From JBDKGV01 sp039798005 (GTDB taxonomy: Bacteria > Fibrobacterota > Fibrobacteria > UBA5070): a stretch of DNA of 16,585 bases. The notes below the pieces were generated by a model. It ran no database searches, had not been told where the DNA came from, and worked only from the letters and a program-made list of their open reading frames with translations. A program made the translations under genes and the position numbers. Positions 1-8,620 of this stretch are shown one piece after another (positions within the stretch are counted from its first letter, which is position 1; each line of letters starts with the position of its first letter). The DNA lies in contig JBDKGV010000059.1 in NCBI GenBank assembly GCA_039798005.1, positions 1 to 16,585 of the forward strand, given 5' to 3'.

Positions 1-1337
1 TCCCGATCCATCCGACCCCGTTGCGGAAATTCGGCAGCCCGGAAGCCGCCCGCATCCTGTTCGGGAAGTTCGAGGACACCTGCCGGGATGCCATGAACAG
101 CGAGGAGAAGGACCATTTCGAGATCCTGCCCCGCTCCGGCCCGGAACTCTTCGATCCCCCCATCGGCATCTCGCAAATCAGCGGCAATGTGCAACTTCCC
201 GGCCGGCGCCTCTACGCCCCTGCCGAAATGCCCGATGCCGCGTTGGAGCAGATGCTTTCCGATCTCCACGCCGGCAAGCCCTTGGCGCACCAGGCCAAGA
301 CCAGCGGCACCGCCACGATCGGAATGCCTCGGCTGGATGGTCTGGTGACCGAATGGGAGGATCACACCCGGTTTGGAGAGGAATCCTTCGAGGAAGGCAC
401 CGGCATTCTCCCGAAGGGCGCTCCCCTCAAGATCGAAACCGACGAGGGGAAACAGGCCAAGGGTCAGATCGAAGCCTTGGAGACCCTCGCCCGGGACAGC
501 TACCAGCGCCGCGTCAGGCATCTCTGGCACCTGCCATGGACATCCAAGAGCTTGTCGGCAAAACTGGGCGGCGGATCCCGCCCGGGAGAGATCTCCCTGA
601 TCACCAGCACCTCGTACAAGCTGGTGCAGGACTACTTGGCGATCTCCCTTGAGAACCTGCTGCGCCAGGCCGAGATCCTGGGATTCTTCGCCAGCACCCG
701 GCTTGGTCCCGGCGATTTCTGGGCGCGCGCCATCGAGCGGCATACCGCCAAACCGATCGAGGAAATCGAAGGCATTTCCTCGCCAGCCAACGCCCTTTCG
801 GCCCAAGCCCAACTGCGCAGCCAGTTCAAGCGCGCCCCGCTGGTGTCGCTGGTGTCCGCCGAGCAGACCATTGATGGACTGACCAAGGAGATTCGCGACC
901 TGCGCGAATCGGACGAGGCCTTGGCGGCGCTTCCCGGTCTGCTTGTCCTGGATGGCTTTGACGATTTCAGCCAAGGTTCCGCAAGCACCACCGCCCTGCG
1001 CGAATTGCGCGCCTTGGCGCGCGACTCCCATCTTGCCATCTGGCTTGGTTGCGCGGGGAATTGCGATGTCGATCCATCCCTCGTGGATCTCCACGCCCGC
1101 ATGGTCACCGGCGAGGAGCCCTTGCTGCGCTGGGTGAATTCCCTCCCCGACTTCGATCCGGAGAAGGCCTTGGCCCAACAGGTCCTGCCACGTCTGCTTC
1201 CCGAGATCAACAACGGAAGGCAAGCCTCCATCCTGCAGGCCACCGCCCCGGCCGCCGGATGGAGCATGGTCGCATGGCAGCTCTACTATCCCCAGACCGG
1301 CCGCTTCCAGAACATCGCCCCCCGCAAGGAAGGGTAG
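1..1337 (+). CDS. Degenerate DnaB-helicase-like RecA-fold protein (5' end cut by window edge)
   Basis: The frame is open to the left edge; the first start codon seen is TTG at 21, but the codons before it read on, so the true start is probably outside the window. Numbered from that TTG, residues about 165-370 follow the layout of the DnaB C-terminal ATPase: a GGGSRPGEISLI strand and turn (183-194) where DnaB has its P-loop lead-in, a basic and hydrophobic helix, a Walker-B-like strand LLVLDGF (307-313), and a helix plus strand (LRELRALA, then LAIWLG) like the end of the DnaB core. The Walker A loop itself reads TSTSYKL, without the GKT/GKS needed for ATP binding. The N-terminal 160 residues are not recognised. 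It sits directly against ftsX (TAG then ATG). It may be a structural or regulatory paralogue of DnaB, not an active helicase. The fold assignment is inference from pattern, not from a search. Confidence 0.6.
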   Translation, partial: PIHPTPLRKFGSPEAARILFGKFEDTCRDAMNSEEKDHFEILPRSGPELFDPPIGISQISGNVQLPGRRLYAPAEMPDAALEQMLSDLHAGKPLAHQAKTSGTATIGMPRLDGLVTEWEDHTRFGEESFEEGTGILPKGAPLKIETDEGKQAKGQIEALETLARDSYQRRVRHLWHLPWTSKSLSAKLGGGSRPGEISLITSTSYKLVQDYLAISLENLLRQAEILGFFASTRLGPGDFWARAIERHTAKPIEEIEGISSPANALSAQAQLRSQFKRAPLVSLVSAEQTIDGLTKEIRDLRESDEALAALPGLLVLDGFDDFSQGSASTTALRELRALARDSHLAIWLGCAGNCDVDPSLVDLHARMVTGEEPLLRWVNSLPDFDPEKALAQQVLPRLLPEINNGRQASILQATAPAAGWSMVAWQLYYPQTGRFQNIAPRKEG

Positions 1338-2216
1338 ATGTCGGGTCGTGGTGGAACCTGGGTCGGCCAGATCGGCTGGCTGGCCTCGGAGTCCTTGCGC
1401 GGATTCCGTCGGTCGCGACGGGTCGCCGTGGCGGCGACCCTGAGCATCGGCCTGTCGTGTTCGGTCCTGTTCGTCTTCCTGTACGCATGGCAGGCCTTCG
1501 GTGCTTGGGCTTCAACCCAACGCGCCACCCATGGCTGGATCGAAACCTACCTGCGGGACGGTTCGGACCCCCAGGCCGTGATCGCCAAGGCCAGCGCCAT
1601 CCCCGGTGTGGACTCCGTCCTTTTCGTCTCGGCCTTGGATGCCAGGGACGCCTTCCAGCGCGAATTCGGGCCGGAAATGCTCGAGGCGCTGGAGGAAAAT
1701 CCGCTCCCGGCAAGCGTACGGATCCGCGCCGGTTCGGGGAACCTTCAAGAGGTGACAAGAATTGTCAATACCCTCAAGGCCCTCCCCCAAGCCGAGGAGG
1801 TGCGCTCTCCCCAAGGATCGCTCGAACAGGTCGAGCAACTGGAGCGTTGGGCGCGGCGCCTCGCGCTCGGAACGGCCGCCCTGCTTGCCCTGGTCCTTCT
1901 GGGTATCGTCCACAACTCGATCTCCCTCTCGCTGGGAGCGCGCGATGCCCTGATCGACAACATGCGGCTTTGCGGAGCAAGCCCGTGGCACATGGAGATC
2001 CCGTTCGCCGCCGAAGGCCTCCTTCAGGGTGCCTTGGGCGGGCTGGTCGCCACCGTCCTTCCTTGGACCTGCCTTTGGGTGATGGCGCGGTATTTTCCGC
2101 TTCCCTTGCCGCTTGAATCGGCGTGGGCCCTGCAAAGTGGAATCCTCGTGATCGGATTCGCATCCCTCCTCGGGGCATTGAGCGGCTGGTGGACCATCCG
2201 GCGGTCGGTGCGTTGA
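1338..2216 (+). CDS. ftsX: Cell division protein FtsX
   Basis: This is the membrane subunit of the FtsEX complex, which couples the divisome to periplasmic cell-wall hydrolysis. The 292 residues show the FtsX plan: a cytoplasmic N-terminus, membrane helix 1 (about 30-53), a periplasmic domain (54-170) with the family's ENPLP motif (120-124), then helices 2 (175-197), 3 (226-250) and 4 (265-285). Between helices 2 and 3 lies the conserved MRLCGASPWHME...PFAAEGLLQGALGG stretch. ATG 1338 follows the previous stop codon directly and has AAGGAAGGG at 1326-1334 as its ribosome-binding site. The next gene, envC-like, is its known partner. The ATPase partner FtsE is not in the window; the gene just upstream is a DnaB-like protein instead. 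An exact copy of the TGACA-N5-TGTCA palindrome lies inside the gene at 1753-1767. Confidence 0.93.
   Translation: MSGRGGTWVGQIGWLASESLRGFRRSRRVAVAATLSIGLSCSVLFVFLYAWQAFGAWASTQRATHGWIETYLRDGSDPQAVIAKASAIPGVDSVLFVSALDARDAFQREFGPEMLEALEENPLPASVRIRAGSGNLQEVTRIVNTLKALPQAEEVRSPQGSLEQVEQLERWARRLALGTAALLALVLLGIVHNSISLSLGARDALIDNMRLCGASPWHMEIPFAAEGLLQGALGGLVATVLPWTCLWVMARYFPLPLPLESAWALQSGILVIGFASLLGALSGWWTIRRSVR
1753..1767. repeat. Iterated palindrome, site 1 (exact)
   Basis: TGACAAGAATTGTCA inside ftsX, read as V-T-R-I-V. Confidence 0.7.
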
Positions 2217-3580
2217 AGACATCGCTCCTGACCTTCCTGGTGCTTGCCCTCTCCGTCGCCGTCACGGCCCGCGTGACGCGCGAGATGGAGCAGGAAATCC
2301 AGGCACAAAAGTCGGAACTTCAGGCCTTGCGCAAGCAACTATCCGAAGGACGCCGCAAGGTCAAGGAGCTGGAAGGCCAGACGGTGAAGCAGGCCGAATC
2401 GGTGGCCCAGATCCGCGAGAACGAACGGCTCGGGAAGCTGGTCCTGGAACGGTTGGATGCGGCCCAGGAACGGTACCGGAAACTGCTGATCGCCTCGCAG
2501 GAAGACCTCGGCATCGCCCAGGAGAATCTCACGGAACGCCGTCAGCTCCTGGCCAAGCGGGTGCGCCGGATCTGGATGCGTGGCCGACCGAATCCGGGCC
2601 TTGCCTGGTTGGGTCAGGACAATCCGGAGGCTTGGCTCAAGCGTCGCAAGGCTTTCCAAGCCATCGTCAACGAGGACAAGCGCCTCTTGGGCCAAGTCAA
2701 GGAGCGCGGTGAGATCCTTTCCGAACGGGTCGATGATCACAAGCGCCGGGTCGCCGGACTTGCCGAGGTCGAGGCGGCCAAGAGCGAGGAGCTTGCCGCC
2801 CTGGGCCAGTCGCGCCAAGGCGAGGAGATCAAGCTTGCCCGCCTCCAGGACAAGGCGGAGGCGGAGCGGACGCGCTTGAAGCAATTGGAGGCCTCCCAAG
2901 CGGCGATCGAACAGCTTTTGCGTTCCCTGGAACGGCGCAGGCAGGAAGAGGAAAAGCGCTACAAGGAAGCCCAAGCGGCGGCCAAGAAGGAGAACGAGAA
3001 ACGCGCCAAGGATCGCAAGGAGCGCGACCGCAAGGAAAAGGAGCGCTTGGCCCAGGAAAAATTGCGGGAAAAGGACAAGCCTGCCGACAAGTCCAAACCC
3101 AAGCCCAAGCCGCCGCCGTTGCCCGAGCCGGAACCGGACATCGTGGTCGCCCGCCCCCCTCCGAGCGTTCCTCAAGGGGCCGCTCCGGCGCGATCGGGCA
3201 TGTGCTGGCCTGTGCGCGGCAAGATCCTGTCGCGCTTTGGACTGCAGAAAAACGCCGTGTTGGGAACCACCACACGCAATCTGGGCATCGAGGTGACGGC
3301 AAGTCAAGGCCAGCCCGTGGTCAGCGCCTCCGGCGGCCAGGTCGCGGCCATCCTGCATCTGCCTGGCCGAGGCACCACGGTCGTGATCGAGCACCCGGGC
3401 GGCTATTTCACGCTGTACGGGCACCTTTCCAAGGTGCTGGTGCGCGAAGGGGCAAGCGTGACGCCCTGCAAGCAGATCGCCTTGGCCGGGAGCGAAGAGT
3501 CCAACAGCGGTGCAATGTTGTATTTTGAGCTTCGCAAGGGCCTGTCCGCCCTGGATCCATTGGAATGGCTGACACGATGA
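2213..3580 (+). CDS. envC: EnvC-like murein hydrolase activator with degenerate LytM domain
   Basis: This is a periplasmic coiled-coil protein expected to be held by FtsX and to switch on cell-wall amidases at the septum. I chose TTG 2213, which overlaps the ftsX stop (TTGA), because it gives a short N-terminus MKTSLLTFLVLALSVAVTA that works as a signal or anchor; no strong Shine-Dalgarno is visible, and an upstream GTG is possible. Residues about 22-290 are charged heptad-like coiled coil, ending in a Lys/Glu-rich stretch and a proline-rich linker (KPKPKPPPLPEPEPD). Residues 330-455 are a Peptidase_M23/LytM domain. The metal ligands of active M23 enzymes are lost: NLGIE at 356-360 where HxGxD is usual, and YGH at 402-404 where HxH is usual. 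This fits EnvC, which activates amidases and does not cut the wall itself. The gene overlaps the next one by ATGA. Confidence 0.85.
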   Translation: MKTSLLTFLVLALSVAVTARVTREMEQEIQAQKSELQALRKQLSEGRRKVKELEGQTVKQAESVAQIRENERLGKLVLERLDAAQERYRKLLIASQEDLGIAQENLTERRQLLAKRVRRIWMRGRPNPGLAWLGQDNPEAWLKRRKAFQAIVNEDKRLLGQVKERGEILSERVDDHKRRVAGLAEVEAAKSEELAALGQSRQGEEIKLARLQDKAEAERTRLKQLEASQAAIEQLLRSLERRRQEEEKRYKEAQAAAKKENEKRAKDRKERDRKEKERLAQEKLREKDKPADKSKPKPKPPPLPEPEPDIVVARPPPSVPQGAAPARSGMCWPVRGKILSRFGLQKNAVLGTTTRNLGIEVTASQGQPVVSASGGQVAAILHLPGRGTTVVIEHPGGYFTLYGHLSKVLVREGASVTPCKQIALAGSEESNSGAMLYFELRKGLSALDPLEWLTR

Positions 3581-4644
3581 ACCACGATCCGAGATCTGCC
3601 GGTGCGGCCGATGCCTTGGCAAAGCTCTCCGAGGCTCACCGCCGCGGCCACCTTCCGCAAGGCCTGCTTTTCTGCGGACCTCACGGCGTGGGCATCCGTC
3701 CGATCCTGGTCTCGATCGCCAAGGCACTGGTCTGCCGCGACACCTCCGACCTCACCGCCTGCGGGAAATGTCCCGACTGCAAGATGTTCGAGCACGGACA
3801 CCCGCGCGTGCAGTGGCTTCTCCCCCAGGTCTCCGAGGACATGGCCACCAAGATCGAGCCCTATGGTCCCGCCCAGATCCTGCAGGACCCATGGATGGCC
3901 GCCGTGCCCCCGCGCTCGGCCCAGATCCCGGTGGGCGGTGAAGGGACCACACCGACCTACCCCATGATGACCGCCGGAGTTCGCGGCATGGCCCTTGCCT
4001 TGGGACGTTCCGAATCGCTTCGCCGGGTGATCCTGATGCCTCACGCGGAAAGCCTGAACCAAAGCTCCTCCAACGCGCTCTTGAAGCTCCTGGAAGAGCC
4101 GCCCGCCGGGGTGCATTTCCTGATGGCCGCGCCCTCGCCCGACCATGTCCTGCCGACCATCCGTTCGCGCGCCGCCCTCGTGCAGGTCCCCTCCTGGACA
4201 TTGACCGAAACGATCGATTTCCTGACCGCCCGGGGAATCGCCCCCGATGCCTGCCAAGAGGCGGCGGAGCTCTCCCAAGGCCGCCCCGGCCTTGCCATGC
4301 GGCTTGCCAGCGCATCGTCCCGCGCCGTGCGTGAACGCGCCCAGGAGTGGCTGACGGCCTGCATGTCCAGCAGCCCCGACAAGGCGCTGGGCTGGATCGA
4401 GGAGGCGCCCGAGGTGGGTGCCAAGGAGCGCCGTCCCATCCAGGAGATCCTGGAGGCTTCGCTTCTGCTCTTGCGCCAGAAAGTCCTCTCCTGCGACCAG
4501 GATCTCGAAGCCTTGGATCGTCTCGAAGCCCTGCGACGCGGATTGGAGCAATGCATCCGCGATATCGACCACTATTGCAAGCCATCGATGGCCTTGTCCC
4601 GTCTTGTTCTGACTCTTCATCTCGAAAGTGCACCTGTTGCCTGA
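3577..4644 (+). CDS. holB: DNA polymerase III delta prime subunit (clamp loader)
   Basis: This is the AAA+ stator subunit of the clamp loader, which helps load the sliding clamp at replication forks. From ATG 3577 (ATGA overlap with the envC-like stop) it is 355 residues. The P-loop is degenerate, GPHGVGIRP (34-42), as expected for delta prime, which does not hydrolyse ATP. A four-cysteine zinc site follows (C53, C62, C65, C68; CGKCPDC). The sensor region SSNALLKLLEEPP is typical of the family, and the arginine finger is kept in TIRSRA (R198), with Ala where the usual SRC motif has Cys. An alternative ATG at 3565 would add four residues; the 4-nt overlap and spacing favour 3577. The C-terminal third is less conserved. 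The next gene, recJ, starts inside its last 17 nt. Confidence 0.85.
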   Translation: MNHDPRSAGAADALAKLSEAHRRGHLPQGLLFCGPHGVGIRPILVSIAKALVCRDTSDLTACGKCPDCKMFEHGHPRVQWLLPQVSEDMATKIEPYGPAQILQDPWMAAVPPRSAQIPVGGEGTTPTYPMMTAGVRGMALALGRSESLRRVILMPHAESLNQSSSNALLKLLEEPPAGVHFLMAAPSPDHVLPTIRSRAALVQVPSWTLTETIDFLTARGIAPDACQEAAELSQGRPGLAMRLASASSRAVRERAQEWLTACMSSSPDKALGWIEEAPEVGAKERRPIQEILEASLLLLRQKVLSCDQDLEALDRLEALRRGLEQCIRDIDHYCKPSMALSRLVLTLHLESAPVA

Positions 4645-6367
4645 AAATCTCGCGCCCGACCAGGCCCAGGAGCTTCCTGCTCCGATTGCCGCTCTCCTTG
4701 CCAAACGCGGCTGCCAGACTCCGGAGGAGATTCGTCAATTTCTGTCCTGGGATCCGGCCGACCTCGATGCGGCCCTGCTGCCCGCCACCGCGATGAAAGG
4801 CATCGACGAAGCGGTCGAGATCCTCTCCAAGGCCCGTTGGAACGGGGAAACCGTCGTGGTCCACGGCGATTACGATGTCGATGGCATGACGGGAACCGCA
4901 ATCCTTTATCTTGGCTTGCAACGGGCAGGATTCCAAGTCGGATGGACCCTTCCCCGCCGTGATGGCGAAGGCTACGGCCTGACCGACGCGTCCCTTTCCC
5001 GGTGCGAACGCGGTGAAGGGATCGAAGGCGACATCACCCTCAAGGACCCGAAGGCCAAATGGGTCCTGTCGGTGGATACCGGCATTACGGCGGGCCCGGA
5101 GGTCGAACGCGCCCGTGCCCGTGGCCTTGGCGTCATCGTCACGGACCACCACCTGCCCGGGGAAGGCACCTTCCCGACCGCCGCCGCCGCCGTGGTCAAT
5201 CCACAGCAGGAGGGTTGCGCCTATCCCAACAAGGGAATCAGCGGTGCCGGTGTGGCGTGGAAACTGATCCAAGCGCTGTACCAGCGGCTGGGCACTCCCG
5301 AGGGGGCCAACCCCAATCGGCTGCTGCAACTGGTCGCCGTGGCCACCATCGCCGACATGGTCCCTCTGACTTCCGAGAACCGCGCCCTGGTCCGTCTGGG
5401 GCTGAAGGAATGGACCGAGCGTCCGTTGCCCGGCATGCGCGCCCTTTTCCAGACCGCCGGCTTCCAGGCGGGGACGGCACCGCGCCTGGGCGACATCAGC
5501 TTCAAGATCGCCCCTCGCCTCAATTCCGCAGGACGCATGCGTCGTGGTGAAGTCGCGATCCGCCTCCTGACATCGACCTCCGCCGAGCATGCCCGCAATC
5601 TCGCCGGTCAGATCGACGCCCTCAACCGGGAGCGTCAGGCGCTCGACCAGCGCATCACCCGCGAAGCCCAGGAGATCGCAGCCGCGGAGTCCAAGGACGG
5701 CATCCCCGTCGGCCATGTCCTTGCCGGGGACTCTTGGCACGAAGGCGTGAGCGGCATCGTCGCGGCTCGCGTCGCGGAGGTCCATGGCATCCCGGTGGCG
5801 ATCCTGGCTCCCGACCCGGCCCGGCCCGGCGAGTTGCGCGGTTCGGCCCGCTCCGGAGGCCGTGTCGATCTCCATCACCTCATCACCGGATGCGCCCACC
5901 TGCTGGAGCGCTGGGGCGGGCACTGCCATGCCGCCGGCATGTCCATCCGGCGCGAGAACGTGGCGGAGTTCCGTTCGCAGTTCCTGGCCGCCGCCGAGGA
6001 GGCCTTGAAGGCCCCGATCGCACCCGGTGGATTGACCGCCGATGTGAACATTCCGCTTGCTCAAGTGGATCACCAGCTGATGGAGTTCCTGGAGCGGATG
6101 GAGCCGTTCGGGCAGGCCAATCCGGCTCCCCTCTTCGAATGCGCCGAAGCCGAGCTCCTGTGGATCTCGGCCGTCGGTGACGGCGGGCGGCACCTCAAGG
6201 TGCGCGTGGCCCAAGGGTCGGCGGTCATGGAGGGCATCGCCTTTTCCCAAGGGCACCTGATCAAGTCGCTCAACACCGGCGAGCGGGTGCATATTCTATT
6301 CGTCCCCGGCTGGAACGAGTTCCGCGGCACGCGAACGGTCCAGCTCCTGATCAAGGAGATCAAATGA
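4628..6367 (+). CDS. recJ: Single-stranded-DNA-specific exonuclease RecJ
   Basis: This is a 5'-3' single-strand exonuclease of the DHH superfamily acting in recombination, mismatch and base-excision repair. At 579 residues it has normal RecJ length. The DHH phosphoesterase motifs are all present: HGDYDVDG (79-86), SVDTG (148-152), TDHH (172-175) and the DMVPL...EN segment. The DHHA1 domain carries GSARSGGR and RWGGHCHAAG (H432), followed by the C-terminal OB-like region. The start is GTG 4628, giving a 17-nt overlap with holB; the ribosome-binding site is weak and TTG 4637 is an alternative. The stop TGA (6365-6367) overlaps the argH start as ATGA. The same TGA is the first triplet of a TGACA-N5-TGTCA palindrome copy. 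Confidence 0.95.
   Translation: MHLLPENLAPDQAQELPAPIAALLAKRGCQTPEEIRQFLSWDPADLDAALLPATAMKGIDEAVEILSKARWNGETVVVHGDYDVDGMTGTAILYLGLQRAGFQVGWTLPRRDGEGYGLTDASLSRCERGEGIEGDITLKDPKAKWVLSVDTGITAGPEVERARARGLGVIVTDHHLPGEGTFPTAAAAVVNPQQEGCAYPNKGISGAGVAWKLIQALYQRLGTPEGANPNRLLQLVAVATIADMVPLTSENRALVRLGLKEWTERPLPGMRALFQTAGFQAGTAPRLGDISFKIAPRLNSAGRMRRGEVAIRLLTSTSAEHARNLAGQIDALNRERQALDQRITREAQEIAAAESKDGIPVGHVLAGDSWHEGVSGIVAARVAEVHGIPVAILAPDPARPGELRGSARSGGRVDLHHLITGCAHLLERWGGHCHAAGMSIRRENVAEFRSQFLAAAEEALKAPIAPGGLTADVNIPLAQVDHQLMEFLERMEPFGQANPAPLFECAEAELLWISAVGDGGRHLKVRVAQGSAVMEGIAFSQGHLIKSLNTGERVHILFVPGWNEFRGTRTVQLLIKEIK
6353..6358 (+). promoter_or_regulatory. Ribosome-binding site of argH
   Basis: AAGGAG lies five bases before ATG 6364, inside the last codons of recJ. 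It fixes the argH start and shows that ordinary Shine-Dalgarno initiation is used in this genome. Confidence 0.75.
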
Positions 6368-7758
6368 CAGAATCCGTCAAAACCGCGATGTGGGCCGGAC
6401 GCTTCGAGACCGGCATGAGCGACGCCCTGCGCGCGCTCTCCTTCTCGATCCACTTCGACCAGAAGCTCCTGCCCTTCGATGTGGCCGGAAGCCAGGCCCA
6501 TGCCCGTTCGCTCGAGCGCCTAGGCGTCCTGTCCAAGGCCGAATGCGAATCGATCGTCACCGGTCTGGAAGGCATCCTCTCCGACATCGCAAAGGGTGCG
6601 ATGCTCTGGAACCAGGACGACGAGGACGTGCACATGGGCGTGGAGCGCGTGCTTTCGGAGCGCATCGGCGCCGCCGGGAAGAAGCTCCACACCGGGCGCT
6701 CCCGCAACGACCAGGTCGCCACCGGATTCCGCCTCTACATCCGGCACAACTGCACCGTGATCGTGACGGCCTTGCGCAAGCTGCAAGCCGCGGTGCTTGC
6801 CCAGGCCAACGCCCACACCGGCACCGTGATGGCCGGATACACCCACGTGCAGCAGGCCCAGCCCGTGGTGCTGGCGCACTATCTGCTGTCCCTCTTCTGG
6901 GTGCTGGAGCGGGACATCGCCCGCTTCGAGCAGGCGCGCCTGCGCGCCGGCAAGAATCCGCTCGGCTCGGGCGCCTTGGCCGGGTCCTCCTTTCCGGTGG
7001 ACCGCCGCAAGGTCGCCGAGGAGCTTGGCTTCGAGGGCGTGACCGAGAACTCGATGGACGGCGTCTCCCATCGCGACTTCGCCTTGGAATTCCTTTCCGC
7101 CTGCGCGATCCTGGGCACCACGCTCTCCCGCTACGCCGAGGACTTCGTGATGTGGTCAGCGAGCGAATTCGGATACGTGACCTTCTCGGACCGCTACACG
7201 TCCGGCTCGTCGATGATGCCCAACAAGAAGAATCCCGACACCTTCGAGCTCGTGCGGGGCAAGAGCGGACGTCTGGTGGGCAACCTGACCTCCCTCCTGA
7301 CCTGCACCAAGGGCGCGCCGCTCACCTACAGCCGCGACCTTCAGGAGGACAAGGAGCCGGTCTTCGATTCGGCCGAGACGGTCCAGATCCTGCTGGATGT
7401 GTTCGCCGGGGCGCTTGCCGAAGGCACCTTCCACCCCGAGACCATGCGCAGGAAGCTCACCGACCTGCTGCTTGCCACCGATCTCGCCGATTTTCTCGTC
7501 GAGGAAGGCATCCCCTTCCGGGACGCGCACCACATCGTCGGCACCCTCGTGGGACACGCGACCCGCAGCGGCAAGGGACTCCTGGATCTTCCGGACGAGC
7601 CGTGGAACGAGGTTCCGCACGGCGCCAAGTTGCGACAGAAACTATCCTTCGAGACCGCCCTTTCCCGGCGCAACATCGAAGGCGGCACCGGACCCGAGTC
7701 CGTGGCCAACCAACTCGCGGCCGCGGCCGCCATCCTGAAGGAGACCCATCGTGGCTGA
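6364..7758 (+). CDS. argH: Argininosuccinate lyase
   Basis: It splits argininosuccinate into arginine and fumarate, the last step of arginine synthesis. The 464 residues match the family from end to end: the MWAGRF start, HTGRSRNDQ (109-117), GYTHVQQAQP with catalytic-type His161, and the fumarase/aspartase superfamily signature GSSMMPNKKNP (281-291) holding the catalytic Ser loop. ATG 6364 overlaps the recJ stop by ATGA. The first five codons (MTESV) are written by a copy of the TGACA-N5-TGTCA palindrome, so the extreme N-terminus, which varies in this family, may be shaped by that element. The gene overlaps accD by 8 nt. No other arg gene is near. Confidence 0.97.
   Translation: MTESVKTAMWAGRFETGMSDALRALSFSIHFDQKLLPFDVAGSQAHARSLERLGVLSKAECESIVTGLEGILSDIAKGAMLWNQDDEDVHMGVERVLSERIGAAGKKLHTGRSRNDQVATGFRLYIRHNCTVIVTALRKLQAAVLAQANAHTGTVMAGYTHVQQAQPVVLAHYLLSLFWVLERDIARFEQARLRAGKNPLGSGALAGSSFPVDRRKVAEELGFEGVTENSMDGVSHRDFALEFLSACAILGTTLSRYAEDFVMWSASEFGYVTFSDRYTSGSSMMPNKKNPDTFELVRGKSGRLVGNLTSLLTCTKGAPLTYSRDLQEDKEPVFDSAETVQILLDVFAGALAEGTFHPETMRRKLTDLLLATDLADFLVEEGIPFRDAHHIVGTLVGHATRSGKGLLDLPDEPWNEVPHGAKLRQKLSFETALSRRNIEGGTGPESVANQLAAAAAILKETHRG
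6365..6379. repeat. Iterated palindrome, site 2 (one mismatch)
   Basis: TGACAGAATCCGTCA covers the recJ stop codon and argH codons 1-6. Confidence 0.65.
7737..7742 (+). promoter_or_regulatory. Ribosome-binding site of accD
   Basis: AAGGAG lies eight bases before GTG 7751, within the 3' end of argH. It supports the GTG start over later codons. Confidence 0.7.
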
Positions 7759-8602
7759 TTGGTTCGGACGTACGAAAAGCGGCATCGACACCCCCGAGAA
7801 GCGCGAGCTTCCCGAGAACCTGTTCGTCAAGTGCGAGGCCTGCCGGGAAGTCGTCTACAAGGTCGATTGGGAAGTGGGCTGGAACGTATGCCCCGCCTGC
7901 GGTCACCACGACCGGCTTGATGCCCACGGATACCTGCGGTTGATTCTCGACGAAGGCTCCTTCCAGGAGCTCGATGCCGGCCTCTCCCCCTCCGATCCCC
8001 TGAATTTCTCCGCCAAGAAGAAGTACAAGGACAGCCTCCTGTCCGCACAGAAGTCCACCGGCCAGCTCTCGGGCGTGATCGGCGGCGTCGGTCGCATCGA
8101 CGGGCGCGAGATCTCGGTGGCCGTGATGGACTTCCGCTTCCTGGGCGGCTCGATGGGTTCGGTGGAAGGCGAGAAGATCGCGCGCTGCTTCAAGCGCAGC
8201 CTCGAGACCGGCGCGCCCGCGCTGGTCCTTTCGGCCTCGGGTGGCGCACGCATGCACGAAGGCACCTACTCGCTCATGCAGATGGCCAAGACATCGGCTC
8301 TCATCGGCCTCCTGAACGAGAAGGGCATCCCCTACATCTCGCTCCTGACCAACCCCACCACGGGTGGCGTCACGGCGAGCTTTGCCATGTTGGGCGATGT
8401 CAACATCGCCGAACCCGGCACCCTGATCGGCTTCGCCGGTGAGCGCGTGATCCGCGAGACCATCCGCCAGGCCCTGCCCGACGGGTTCCAGCGCGCCGAG
8501 TTCCTGCTCAAGCACGGGTTCCTGGACGCCGTGGTCAAGCGCCCCGAGCTCAAGGAATGGATCTCGAACCTGCTGGGCCACTTCGGAGCCGCCAAGGCCT
8601 GA
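7751..8602 (+). CDS. accD: Acetyl-CoA carboxylase, carboxyltransferase subunit beta
   Basis: With AccA it forms the carboxyltransferase that makes malonyl-CoA, the committed step of fatty-acid synthesis. The 283 residues show the N-terminal four-cysteine zinc ribbon (C28, C31, C47, C50; CEAC and CPAC) and the crotonase-fold carboxyltransferase core with SASGGARMHEGTYSLMQMAK, LLTNPTTGGVTASFAMLGD and GFAGERVIRETI. Length and motifs are complete. GTG 7751 is backed by AAGGAG and overlaps argH by 8 nt. It is the last gene of the plus-strand run; accA is not in the window. After its stop come a 43-nt hairpin region and an exact TGACA-N5-TGTCA palindrome. Confidence 0.97.
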   Translation: MADWFGRTKSGIDTPEKRELPENLFVKCEACREVVYKVDWEVGWNVCPACGHHDRLDAHGYLRLILDEGSFQELDAGLSPSDPLNFSAKKKYKDSLLSAQKSTGQLSGVIGGVGRIDGREISVAVMDFRFLGGSMGSVEGEKIARCFKRSLETGAPALVLSASGGARMHEGTYSLMQMAKTSALIGLLNEKGIPYISLLTNPTTGGVTASFAMLGDVNIAEPGTLIGFAGERVIRETIRQALPDGFQRAEFLLKHGFLDAVVKRPELKEWISNLLGHFGAAKA

Positions 8603-8620
8603 CCCTGGTGGGTATCCATC

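Noticed and set aside
3278..3424. Active M23 endopeptidase
   Set aside because: The zinc ligands are replaced (N and E at the first motif, Y in place of the first His of HxH), so an activator role is called instead.
2339..3727. 462-codon minus-strand frame opposite the envC-like gene
   Set aside because: Shadow of the Lys/Glu/Gln-rich coiled coil; Leu/Arg-rich low complexity and no start signal.
3752..6292. 846-codon open frame on the minus strand
   Set aside because: It lies antisense to holB and recJ, whose motifs are clear; long antisense frames arise in high-GC genes from codon bias. Its translation is Gly/Arg/Pro/His-rich with no domain.
6390..7943. 517-codon plus-strand frame across argH and accD
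   Set aside because: Out-of-frame with two certain genes; Arg/Pro/Gly-rich with no motif.
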